A stretch of 13,403 nt of DNA from Candidatus Competibacteraceae bacterium (GCA_007120095.1 SKOM01000254.1:1-13403); one strand, 5' to 3'. Positions 1 to 6,288 are shown, counted from the stretch's first letter. Notes: generated by a model from the letters alone, not told the origin. Translations and numbers: made by a program.

Positions 1-242
1 ACCAGACCAATGCCTTGACGGGCAATTTGATAACTGGGCAGACCGAGCAGCCGTTTACCGGCAAATTCAACGTCACCGTCACTAGCCCGCAGCAAACCCA
101 TGATGGTTTTAACCGTGGTGGTTTTGCCCATGCCATTACGCCCCAGCAGGGTAACCACCTCACCGGCCGCAATCTGCAAATCCATACCCTGCAACACTAG
201 GCCACTGCCATAACCGGCGTGTAAACCCTGCACATTTAGCAT
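1..242 (-). CDS. livF: LivF-like ABC transporter ATP-binding protein (partial, N-terminal 80 residues)
   Basis: Cytoplasmic ATPase subunit of a branched-chain-amino-acid-type (HAAT family) importer; only the N-terminus is in the window and the gene continues past base 1. The reading frame begins MLNVQGLHAGYG and contains a Walker A motif GRNGMGKTT at residues 34-42. A 'GLVLQGMDLQIAAGE' stretch lies before it and 'GLLRASDGDVEFAGK' after it, as usual in LivF. The visible part ends at QGIGLV, just before the expected conserved 'PEGR'. It starts 3 bases after the stop of the livG-like gene, so it is the last visible gene of the operon and the second ATPase of the heterodimer. The start ATG has only a weak ribosome site (AGGATG within the end of livG). 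Family assignment is firm; the substrate is inferred from context. Confidence 0.93.
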   Translation of the reverse strand, partial: MLNVQGLHAGYGSGLVLQGMDLQIAAGEVVTLLGRNGMGKTTTVKTIMGLLRASDGDVEFAGKRLLGLPSYQIARQGIGL

Positions 243-245
243 GAT

Positions 246-1004
246 TCAAACATCCTGTTCACCTAGATAGGCCGTCCGCACCTGCTCATTGGCACGAATC
301 GCCTGCGGCGTGTCACAGGCGATGGCCTGGCCATAAACCAGTACGGTAATCCGATCCGCCAGGGCAAAGACGGCGTCCATATCGTGCTCAACCAGCAAAA
401 TCGTATAGTCACCTTTCAGTGACCGGAGCAGGCTAATCAAGCGCTGACTGTCTTCACTGCCCATGCCAGCCATGGGTTCATCCAGCAGTAACAAACGCGG
501 GTTGGTCGCCAGCGCCATCGCCAATTCAAGCTGGCGCTGTTCGCCGTGGGCCAGTTCGGCGGCGGGAATCTCGTCGCGCCCGGCCAAACCGAGTTTTTCC
601 AGCCACAGACGTGCGGGTTCACGCAGGCGTGGATCACGGTGGGCATTGCGCCAGGCCCGCAGACTATGCCCTTGGTGTGCCTGCACAGCTAAAGCCACAT
701 TGTCCAGCGCGGTAAACTGCGGAAACAATGAAGTGATCTGATAAGAACGCGCTAAGCCCAGTTTAACTCGCCGCTGAATCGGCCAGTCGGTGATGGTGTG
801 TCCTGCAAATACGATCTGACCGCTGTCAGGTCGCAACTCGCCGGCGATTTGGGCGACCGCTGTGGTTTTACCGGCACCATTAGGGCCAATTAAAGCATGC
901 AGCTCGCCGGGAGCGATGTGCAAATTCAGATTATCGGTGGCGGTGACGGCCCCGAAATGCTTGCTCAGCCCTTCGACGTGTAACAGCGCTGCTGGCTCAG
1001 CCAT
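246..1004 (-). CDS. livG: LivG-like ABC transporter ATP-binding protein
   Basis: First ATPase of the HAAT-type importer, 252 residues, the usual size for LivG. Walker A GPNGAGKTT is at 40-48, the Q-loop glutamine at 89, a signature-like segment LAHGEQRQLE at 151-160, Walker B LLLLDE at 171-176 and the switch histidine at 207 (LVEHD). The signature is HGEQ rather than canonical SGGQ; LivG/UrtD relatives also often depart from SGGQ. The frame is open upstream to 1052, but I place the start at ATG 1004. There a GGGGAG ribosome site precedes it, the family's N-terminus (LLHVEGLSKHFG) follows, and the start overlaps the stop of the livM-like gene by 8 bases (ATGGCTGA), the signature of translational coupling. 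The extra 16 codons of the longer form look unlike the family. Confidence 0.95.
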   Translation of the reverse strand: MAEPAALLHVEGLSKHFGAVTATDNLNLHIAPGELHALIGPNGAGKTTAVAQIAGELRPDSGQIVFAGHTITDWPIQRRVKLGLARSYQITSLFPQFTALDNVALAVQAHQGHSLRAWRNAHRDPRLREPARLWLEKLGLAGRDEIPAAELAHGEQRQLELAMALATNPRLLLLDEPMAGMGSEDSQRLISLLRSLKGDYTILLVEHDMDAVFALADRITVLVYGQAIACDTPQAIRANEQVRTAYLGEQDV

Positions 1005-1971
1005 CACGCGCTCCCCGCCCGGCCAGCAACCCGTACAGGCCGCGCCGGGCAAATAAGACCACCAGCAGCAATAACGGCCCCAGGACTAATTGCCAGTGTT
1101 CCGTGTACTGATTCAGCCATTCTTCTAACAGTAATAAGCTCATCGCCCCGAGTATCGGGCCGTATAAGGTGCCTAAACCGCCCAAAATCACCATGACCAT
1201 CAGCTCACCGGATTGTGTCCAGTGCAACAGTGCCGGGCTGACGTAATGGCTGTGATTCATCAATAAGACCCCAGCCAGTCCGGCGCCTGCTCCGGCAATG
1301 GTTAACCAGACCAGGCGATACGGTAGCGGATTAATCCCTAACGCCCGCAGTCGGCGCTCGTTCTGCTTGCTGGCACGGATCACCATGCCCAGCCTTGAGT
1401 TGACCAGGCGCTGACATAAGCCGACAAACCCCACCAGCAAGCCTAAACAGAGATAATAGAAATGATAGCGATTATCCAGATCCAGATACGGAAAATCATT
1501 GCGCTGCCACAGGCTGATGCCGTCTTCACCCCCATAGGTGCTGAACGAGGTGAATAAGAAAAACAGCATCTGCGCCAGGGCCAGGGTGATCATAATGAAA
1601 TACGCCCCACTGGTGCGCAGGCTGATCAACCCGAACACAGCGGCGGCTAAGGCGCTGATCAACACCGCCAGCGGCCAGACGATCAGGGCTTGATTACTGC
1701 CGGGCAGCAACCCAAAGAACAGGCTGAACTCCTGATAATGGAAGGCAAGAATACCGCCAACATAAGCACCTAAACCGAAAAAAGCCGCATGACCCAAACT
1801 GATCATACCGCCATAGCCAATCAATAAATCCAAACTGACGGCGGCCAAGGCATAAATCAGCATGCGACTGCTCAGACTCAGCAAGTACAAATCATTAGTC
1901 GCGGCGGCATAAATCGGCAACAGCAGCAGAATGGCCAGTCCGAGGAAGATAATTAGGGGTTTACGCGCCAT
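997..1971 (-). CDS. livM: LivM-like ABC transporter permease
   Basis: Inner-membrane permease of the HAAT-type importer, 324 residues, with about nine to ten hydrophobic segments. The family's N-terminal hallmark, a glycine-rich stretch reading roughly LIGYGGMISLGHAAFFGLGAYV, is at about residues 50-72. The C-terminal cytoplasmic-loop motif is also present: IRASKQNERRLRALGINP, followed by a helix rich in Gly and Ala (AGAGAGLAGVLL). It starts with ATG inside the last 11 bases of the livH-like gene and its stop lies inside the start of the livG-like gene, so translation of the three is probably coupled. It pairs with the LivH-like subunit to form the membrane channel. Nothing in the sequence reveals the substrate; context (puuE, uraH) favours a purine-derived compound. 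Confidence 0.95.
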   Translation of the reverse strand: MARKPLIIFLGLAILLLLPIYAAATNDLYLLSLSSRMLIYALAAVSLDLLIGYGGMISLGHAAFFGLGAYVGGILAFHYQEFSLFFGLLPGSNQALIVWPLAVLISALAAAVFGLISLRTSGAYFIMITLALAQMLFFLFTSFSTYGGEDGISLWQRNDFPYLDLDNRYHFYYLCLGLLVGFVGLCQRLVNSRLGMVIRASKQNERRLRALGINPLPYRLVWLTIAGAGAGLAGVLLMNHSHYVSPALLHWTQSGELMVMVILGGLGTLYGPILGAMSLLLLEEWLNQYTEHWQLVLGPLLLLVVLFARRGLYGLLAGRGARDG

Positions 1972-2887
1972 GTTGGCCTTGTACGGGAAATAAACCTTGA
2001 GGACGGAACACTAAAATCAGCACCATGAGCAGATAAATGGTGATCGAGGCTAAAGAGCTGCCCGCAGCAGTCGCCGGTGCCGGTGGCAATACTAAGGCAA
2101 ACAAGCCCGGCAGGAAAGCGCGACCGAGGGTGTCGGTCAACCCGACCAGCAAAGCGCCCAGCAATGCCCCGCGCACCGAACCGATACCGCCAATCACCAC
2201 CACCACAAAGGTCAGAATCAGGATATTTTCCCCCATACCGACTTCGATGGCCAGGATCGGTCCGGCCAGCGCTCCGGCCAAACCGGCCAGCAAAGCGCCT
2301 AAGCCAAACACCAAGGTATACAGCAGTTTGATGTTTGCACCCAGCGCCCCCACCATCTCACGGTTACTGGCTCCGGCACGGATCAACATCCCCAGACGGG
2401 TGTGATTGATCAAGACATATAAACCCAGCGCCACCAGCGCCCCGACGGCAATAATCAGCAAACGATACACGGGATACGGCGCACCGGGGATGATTTCTAT
2501 GGTACCGGCCAAGGCTGGTGGGATGTCTAAATAGAGGGGCGCACGCCCCCAGAGGATGCGGGTCAGTTCATTGACCGTGAAGATCACGGCAAATGTGGCC
2601 AGCACCTGGTCGAGGTGTTCGCGCTGGTATAACCGCCGAAACACACCCGCTTCCAATAACATGCCAGCCAGAGCGGTGACCAGCAAGGCGGCTAATACGC
2701 CGAGACTGAAGTGGCCGGTGGCGGCGGTTACCGTGGCCGCTGTATAAGCACCGATCATATACAACGAGCCGTGGGCCAGATTCAGCAGATGCATAATGCC
2801 GAATACCAGCGTCAGACCAGCGGCCAACAGAAACAGCATAAAGCCGAACTGCAGGCCGTTGAGGATTTGCTCTAGCAGTAATAGCAC
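1961..2887 (-). CDS. livH: LivH-like ABC transporter permease (GTG start)
   Basis: Inner-membrane permease of the HAAT-type importer, 308 residues, the normal length. The first hydrophobic segment contains the conserved stretch GIMHLLNLAHGSLYMIGAY (about residues 30-48). The middle holds the transporter-loop motif around ALGANIKLLYTLVFGLGALLAG, and the protein ends with the family's FRPQGLFP signature. The start codon is GTG at 2887, 9 bases after the TAA of the binding-protein gene; no ATG fits better because the hydrophobic LLEQILNGLQFG N-terminus follows at once. The ribosome site is weak, so expression may depend on coupling to the gene upstream. It overlaps the livM-like gene by 11 bases. 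Confidence 0.95.
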   Translation of the reverse strand: MLLLLEQILNGLQFGFMLFLLAAGLTLVFGIMHLLNLAHGSLYMIGAYTAATVTAATGHFSLGVLAALLVTALAGMLLEAGVFRRLYQREHLDQVLATFAVIFTVNELTRILWGRAPLYLDIPPALAGTIEIIPGAPYPVYRLLIIAVGALVALGLYVLINHTRLGMLIRAGASNREMVGALGANIKLLYTLVFGLGALLAGLAGALAGPILAIEVGMGENILILTFVVVVIGGIGSVRGALLGALLVGLTDTLGRAFLPGLFALVLPPAPATAAGSSLASITIYLLMVLILVFRPQGLFPVQGQHGA

Positions 2888-2896
2888 AGCAGCCGC

Positions 2897-4060
2897 TTAC
2901 ATCGAGCATTCAGCGGCGTAGGCGTCCACATGATCAGAGAAGATCTGACCGACAATCTGATTGGTCAAGCCACCGTTTTCTGCCCTCACGACTTGGCGAG
3001 CATAAATATGTTGAATGGGATGTTGATTGTTGCCGAAGCGAAATTCACCGCGTACTGAGGGAAAATCTGCGGCCAGCAGCGCCGTACGTAACGCATCGGC
3101 CCGGCTGATATCGCCGTTTACTGCGGCTAAGCCGCTGCCAATCAGTTGGGCGGCATCGTAACCTTGAGCAGCGTATAACGTCGGTGTCCGCCCGTAAGCC
3201 TCACGGAAGGCGGCCACAAACTCGGCATTGCCAGGGACATCGAGATCCCAATTCCACTGAGCACTGTTGATGACCCCTAGCGCCGCATCGCCCACCGCCG
3301 CCAGCAGACGTTCATCAAAGGAAAACCCTGGGCCATACAGCGGAATACGGTCTTTCAGACCGGCCTGGGCGTATTGTCTAACAAAATTAATCCCCATACC
3401 GCCGGGTTTGAAGAAAAACACCGATTCCGGATTGGCCGCACGGATGGCGGCTAATTCCGCTGCATAATCGTTTTGGTTGAGTTGGGTATAGACTTCAGCG
3501 ACGATATCGCCCTGATAGAACCGCTTAAAACCGGCAAGCGCATCATGGCCGGCAGGGTAGTTAGGAGCCAGAATATAGGCATTGCGGTGCCCAACATCGG
3601 TCACGTACTGCCCCATCGCCTCGTGCAGATTATCATTTTGATACGCGGCATTGAAATAATTGGGGTGACAGCCGGAACCGGCCAGTTGTGACGGCGCGGC
3701 ATTGGCACTGATATAAAACGCGCCGCCCCGTACCAAGCGTGGTACCACCGCCATAGCGACATTGGAGAAAATAATCCCGGTCATGATGCCAATGCCGTCG
3801 CGTTCGCGCATGCGCTCGGCAATCTGCACTCCGGTTTGCGGCCGCAAGCCGTCATCCTCGACGACAAGTTCTACAGGAATGCCACCTAATGTACCCTCAC
3901 CCCGTTCAATCGCCAGACGAAACGCATCGCGAACGTCCTCGCCTAAATGGGAACCGGGACCGGACAGGGTGGTAATCAGACCGATTTTAACCGGCTCGGC
4001 AACCGCCATAACGCTGAGGCTGATCGCCAATAGCATGGCAGACAACACAATCTGTTTCAT
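2897..4060 (-). CDS. LivK-like periplasmic substrate-binding protein of an ABC importer
   Basis: Type I periplasmic binding protein of the leucine/isoleucine/valine family (Peripla_BP_6), 387 residues. It has a clear export signal (MKQIVLSAMLLAISLSVMAVA) with a probable cleavage site after Ala21 (AVA, then EP). The mature protein begins VKIGLITTLSGPGSHLGEDVR, the typical first strand and ligand-loop region. Two cysteines, in GSGCHPNYFN (residue 131) and three residues from the end (385), could form a disulfide. The start ATG has a strong ribosome site GAGGGGAG 10 bases upstream. It lies 39 bases after the uraD remnant and directly before the two permeases. The ligand is unknown; neighbouring purine-catabolism genes suggest a ureide or purine breakdown product rather than a branched-chain amino acid, so I give no livK symbol. 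Confidence 0.9.
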   Translation of the reverse strand: MKQIVLSAMLLAISLSVMAVAEPVKIGLITTLSGPGSHLGEDVRDAFRLAIERGEGTLGGIPVELVVEDDGLRPQTGVQIAERMRERDGIGIMTGIIFSNVAMAVVPRLVRGGAFYISANAAPSQLAGSGCHPNYFNAAYQNDNLHEAMGQYVTDVGHRNAYILAPNYPAGHDALAGFKRFYQGDIVAEVYTQLNQNDYAAELAAIRAANPESVFFFKPGGMGINFVRQYAQAGLKDRIPLYGPGFSFDERLLAAVGDAALGVINSAQWNWDLDVPGNAEFVAAFREAYGRTPTLYAAQGYDAAQLIGSGLAAVNGDISRADALRTALLAADFPSVRGEFRFGNNQHPIQHIYARQVVRAENGGLTNQIVGQIFSDHVDAYAAECSM

Positions 4061-4081
4061 GAAACGTAGACTCCCCTCAAG

Positions 4082-4091
4082 TGAATATTCA
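4082..4091. repeat. Perfect 10-bp palindrome TGAATATTCA
   Basis: A self-complementary decamer lies between the end of the uraD remnant and the ribosome site of the binding-protein gene. It could be an operator or simply leader sequence. No promoter hexamers of good quality accompany it, so the function is unknown. Confidence 0.3.
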
Positions 4092-4099
4092 GGTAGTGG

Positions 4100-4265
4100 T
4101 TATAAATCATTCAAGCGCCATCGGGCAATGGCATTAATTTCGTTCAGTACTTGTGCCCATTCCTGATCACACCCAGGCCGAGTGTTCATAAATGCCCCCA
4201 AATGTGGCGATAAACTGGGCGCGATCCATGCGGCTTGGGGTACAGCGTGCAAATCGAGCGCTCAT
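4100..4265 (-). pseudogene. uraD: Remnant of uraD (OHCU decarboxylase) with the centre deleted
   Basis: Intact UraD (about 165-170 residues) converts OHCU to S-allantoin, the last step from urate. Here only the two ends survive. From an ATG at 4265 that overlaps the puuE stop (ATGA), a 32-codon frame ends at 4167 and contains MDRAQFIATFGGIYEHSAWV, which matches the family's N-terminal 'F...LGGIFEHSPW' region. It meets a TGA, and one base out of frame (4165-4100) follows QEWAQVLNEINAIARWRLNDL, then TAA. This resembles the family's last helix ('AL..I..IARLRL..L'). The middle of roughly 110 residues, including the conserved active-site region, is absent. I read this as an internal deletion plus frameshift in an operon whose other genes remain open. 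The N-terminal match is strong; the C-terminal match is weaker but fits position and order. Confidence 0.8.
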
Positions 4266-5197
4266 GGGTCGGCCTGCACATACGGATGGCGGGCGTGCCA
4301 ATGGCGGGCAATGTCCAGGCGCCGACACACCCAGACTCGGTCATGGGTTTCGACATAGTCGAGAAACCGCTGCAGGGCGCGCAACCGTCCGGGGCGACCG
4401 AGTAAACGACAGTGCATCCCTATGGAGAGCATTTTAGGGTACTCAAGCCCTTCGGCGTATAACACATCAAAACTGTCTTTGAGGTAAGTAAAAAACTGCT
4501 CCCCGGTATTAAACCCTTGAGGGGTGGCAAAGCGCATATCATTGGCATCCAGAGTATACGGCACAATAAGATGCGGCACCGTCGCACCGCTGCGAGTCTC
4601 AACCAACGTCCAGAAAGGCAGATCGTCGCCATAATAGTCGGCATCGTACAAAAAACCACCGTGTTCAACCACCAGCCGCCGAGTATTGGGGCTGTCGCGG
4701 CCGGTGTACCAGCCCAGCGGAGCGCTGCCGGTGAGGTACCGAATGGTGGCGACCGCTTGCTGTATATGCTGTCGCTCGGTGGTTTCGTCAACAGTCTGAT
4801 AATGAATCCAGCGCCAGCCGTGGGCGGTAATTTCATGCCCGAGTTCGACCAGTGCGGCGCTTAACTCAGGATGGCGCTGCAAGGCCATGGCCACGCCGAA
4901 TACCGTCAGCGGCAGGCCGCGCCGTTCAAACTCGCGTAAAATCCGCCATACCCCAACCCGTGAACCGTATTCGTAAATCGATTCCATGCTCATGTGGCGG
5001 TCGGGGTAGGCTTCTGCGCCGATAATTTCCGAGAGGAAACGCTCAGAGGCCGGATCATCGTGTAATACGCAGTTTTCTGCGCCTTCTTCGTAATTCAGCA
5101 CAAATTGCAGGGCGATCCGCGCCTGACCAGGCCAGTCCGCCTGCGGTAGGTTGCGCCCATAGCCGATCAAATCGCGGGGATAGGTGACTGCACTCAT
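4262..5197 (-). CDS. puuE: Allantoinase PuuE (polysaccharide-deacetylase fold)
   Basis: Cytoplasmic hydrolase opening the allantoin ring to allantoate; 311 residues, close to characterised PuuE of Pseudomonas. It belongs to the polysaccharide deacetylase superfamily, not the amidohydrolase-type allantoinases, and is reported to work without a bound metal. Recognisable stretches are YPRDLIGYG at 6-14, LNYEEGAEN at 34-42, HEITAHGWRWIHY at 121-133, GWYTGRDSPNTR at 162-173, the YDADYYGDDLP segment near 184 and SIGMHCRLLGRPGR at 258-271. The start ATG overlaps the stop of the short AbrB-type frame (ATGA), with no strong ribosome site of its own, so coupling is possible. Its stop overlaps the start of the uraD remnant in the same manner. 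It is probably the first catabolic gene of the operon that continues into the ABC transporter. Confidence 0.93.
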   Translation of the reverse strand: MSAVTYPRDLIGYGRNLPQADWPGQARIALQFVLNYEEGAENCVLHDDPASERFLSEIIGAEAYPDRHMSMESIYEYGSRVGVWRILREFERRGLPLTVFGVAMALQRHPELSAALVELGHEITAHGWRWIHYQTVDETTERQHIQQAVATIRYLTGSAPLGWYTGRDSPNTRRLVVEHGGFLYDADYYGDDLPFWTLVETRSGATVPHLIVPYTLDANDMRFATPQGFNTGEQFFTYLKDSFDVLYAEGLEYPKMLSIGMHCRLLGRPGRLRALQRFLDYVETHDRVWVCRRLDIARHWHARHPYVQADP

Positions 5198-5325
5198 CGC
5201 AGCAGAACTGTGCCGTCCGGCAATAGGGTAAAAGCCAGCCGATCAACGGCGCACAAGCCGAGTTGAGCGTGAATGGCCTTGGGAATCGTGGTCTGGCCCT
5301 TGCGGGTCAAAGTTGTTGCAGACAC
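5194..5325 (-). CDS. Short AbrB/SpoVT-type DNA-binding protein, probably truncated (GTG start)
   Basis: A 43-residue protein made of little more than one swapped-hairpin AbrB domain: SATTLTRKGQTTIPKAIHAQ at 2-21, then LGLCAVDRLAFTLLPDGTVLLR. Relatives of the PrlF/AbrB antitoxin type usually carry a further 25-40 residues after 'VLLR', absent here. The usual 'GD' of the turn is VD. I choose GTG at 5325 because AGGAG (5332-5336) sits 6 bases upstream and the domain begins there. The frame is open to an ATG at 5487, but those codons look non-coding and a -10-like TAAAAT (5354-5359, minus) falls inside them. The TGA overlaps the puuE ATG. It may regulate the puuE operon, or be an orphan antitoxin whose 3' end and toxin were lost. 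No matching toxin is visible beside it. Confidence 0.65.
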   Translation of the reverse strand: MSATTLTRKGQTTIPKAIHAQLGLCAVDRLAFTLLPDGTVLLR

Positions 5326-5331
5326 TATCTG

Positions 5332-5336
5332 CTCCT
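5332..5336 (-). promoter_or_regulatory. Ribosome binding site deciding the GTG start of the AbrB-type gene
   Basis: AGGAG six bases before GTG 5325 is the best ribosome site in this stretch and supports the short 43-residue product over the longer open frame reaching 5487. Confidence 0.6.
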
Positions 5337-5426
5337 GATGACTTACTTTTTGCATTTTAGTTAAGGCAAAAGCTGCCACGCCAACCATTTTCTTGGTCAA
5401 GTCAGTATTTGTTAGCTGGCCACAAC

Positions 5427-5455
5427 TTGACGCTTTGATGTCATGACGCCATACT
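5427..5455 (+). promoter_or_regulatory. Candidate sigma70 promoter of the toxin-antitoxin operon
   Basis: TTGACG (5427-5432), a 17-base spacer and CATACT (5450-5455) form a reasonable -35/-10 pair, giving a transcript start near 5462 and a leader of about 24 bases before the antitoxin ATG at 5486. An 8-base palindrome GTCATGAC lies in the spacer. Prediction by eye only. Confidence 0.45.
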
Positions 5456-5489
5456 GCCAGAGTATCACAACATTTTGAGAATGTCATGA
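5438..5489 (+). promoter_or_regulatory. Paired ATGTCATGA repeats, candidate antitoxin operator
   Basis: The 9-mer ATGTCATGA occurs at 5438-5446 (between -35 and -10) and again at 5481-5489 (over the antitoxin start codon), 43 bases apart, about four helical turns. Each contains the palindromic core TCATGA. Ribbon-helix-helix antitoxins typically repress their own operon through such short palindromic repeats, so this is a plausible autoregulatory site. Confidence 0.4.
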
Positions 5490-5719
5490 GCGGGATATCG
5501 AAGCGTTCTACGGTTTATTTTGACCCTCAGTTACACGCTGCGCTGCGGCTTAAGGCCGCGCATACGCATCGTTCCTTATCAGATATCGTCAACGATGCTG
5601 TTCGTGCGGCATTGGCTGAGGATCAGGAAGATTTGGCGGTATTCGAGGAACGGGGTTCTGAACCCACAATGAGCTATGAGGACTTGCTGGACGATTTGAA
5701 GGCTCGTGGAAAACTATAA
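5486..5719 (+). CDS. Ribbon-helix-helix (CopG-type) antitoxin
   Basis: A 77-residue protein with an N-terminal ribbon-helix-helix DNA-binding domain. The strand is around RSTVYFDPQLHAAL (residues 7-20), then a helix LRLKAAHTHRS, then SLSDIVNDAVRAALAED (30-46). The acidic tail (EERGSEPTMSYEDLLDDLKARGKL) is the part that normally wraps and neutralises the toxin. Its stop overlaps the start of the RelE-type toxin by 14 bases, the standard antitoxin-first order of a type II module. It faces away from the AbrB-type frame. Likely roles are dimeric operator binding and toxin neutralisation in the cytoplasm. Confidence 0.88.
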   Translation: MSGISKRSTVYFDPQLHAALRLKAAHTHRSLSDIVNDAVRAALAEDQEDLAVFEERGSEPTMSYEDLLDDLKARGKL

Positions 5720-5969
5720 GCTTCTTTTCAAGAAATCTGTCTCTAAAGATTTTCACTCCATCCCAAACAAAGATATTATCCGTATTCTTCAGCGCATGGA
5801 GGCGTTGCAGGAGAATCCCCGCCCAGTCGGCAGTGAAAAGCTTTCAGGGCAAGAGCGCTACCGTGTCCGACAAGGTGTGTACCGAATCATATATGAAGTG
5901 ATCGATGAGCTTCTTGTTGTAACCGTCGTGAAGGTTGGTCACCGAAAGCATGTCTACAAGCGCAACTAA
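5706..5969 (+). CDS. RelE/ParE-family toxin (GTG start)
   Basis: An 87-residue protein of typical RelE/ParE size and composition, starting MENYKLLFKKSVSKDFHSIP (the common 'F..SA.KDL..L' opening). It ends with the family's hallmark GVYRIIYEVIDELLVVTVVKVGHRKHVYKR (about 58-86). The basic and aromatic residues expected in the RelE catalytic pocket are there: Arg51, Arg53, Lys76, Arg80 and Tyr84. On those grounds it could be a ribosome-dependent mRNA endonuclease, though some relatives (ParE) act on gyrase. The start is GTG, overlapping the antitoxin end by 14 bases, with AAGG a few bases upstream. No disruption is seen, so the module looks intact. Confidence 0.88.
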   Translation: MENYKLLFKKSVSKDFHSIPNKDIIRILQRMEALQENPRPVGSEKLSGQERYRVRQGVYRIIYEVIDELLVVTVVKVGHRKHVYKRN

Positions 5970-6288
5970 CCAAGCCATGCACCGGATGCCAAAACCTTCG
6001 CTGCGCTACAGCAATTCCCGCTATCATGTCAATCTATTGTTTGATTTGCGAATCTCATTGAGATTTTTCGTAACCTCATCCATATCCCAGCGTGATAACG
6101 GCGGCAGGATGTAGTGATCATCGGGGCGAACAGGGCCTTCGGTGTTGAAAAAACGCATAGCGGGGCTCCGATCAACGGCTGTGTTCAGCCAGATCCAATT
6201 CGTCGATTAAGCTGTGTAAAAACCTGCATTACGGTATCATTCAGCCGTATCTCTGCCTGAAAACTATCCGAACTATTGAGGATCTGCA
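5970..6288. other. Intergenic stretch between toxin and uraH, mostly gene debris
   Basis: These 319 bases hold no intact gene. On the minus strand at 6024-6158 is a 44-codon stub of an AAA-type ATPase gene. From about 6159 to 6288 I see only short frames; one minus-strand piece reads FLHSLIDELDLAEHSR before a stop near 6170, which I cannot assign. No clear rho-independent terminator follows the toxin gene. The uraH ribosome site (GAGG, about 6276-6279) is at the right end. Confidence 0.6.
6024..6158 (-). pseudogene. N-terminal stub of an AAA-type ATPase (P-loop ATP-binding protein) gene
   Basis: An ATG at 6158 with GGAG 7 bases upstream opens a 44-residue frame beginning MRFFNTEGPVRPDDHYILPP. 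This is the highly recognisable start of a family of stand-alone AAA-type ATPases, common in Gammaproteobacteria and often horizontally spread, that begin 'RFFNTAGPV.P.DHY..PPL.R.DL.E'. In that family the P-loop ('APRQTGKT') comes around residue 45-50. Here the match fades after about residue 32 (RWDMDEVTKNLNEI) and a TGA ends the frame before any Walker A, so no ATPase can be made. I infer a truncated relic; a recently recruited small protein is an unlikely alternative. Confidence 0.65.

Noticed and set aside
3762..4166. 134-codon plus-strand frame across the start of the binding-protein gene
   Set aside because: Its codons mirror the signal peptide and N-terminus of the real gene and the uraD relic; no family likeness.
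5326..5487. Longer 97-residue form of the AbrB-type protein from ATG 5487
   Set aside because: The extra N-terminal codons show no domain, would overlap the antitoxin start on the other strand, and a GTG with AGGAG marks a better start.
5970..6288. Possible small RNA or attachment site in the gap after the toxin
   Set aside because: No promoter-terminator pair, tRNA-like fold or flanking repeat could be shown.
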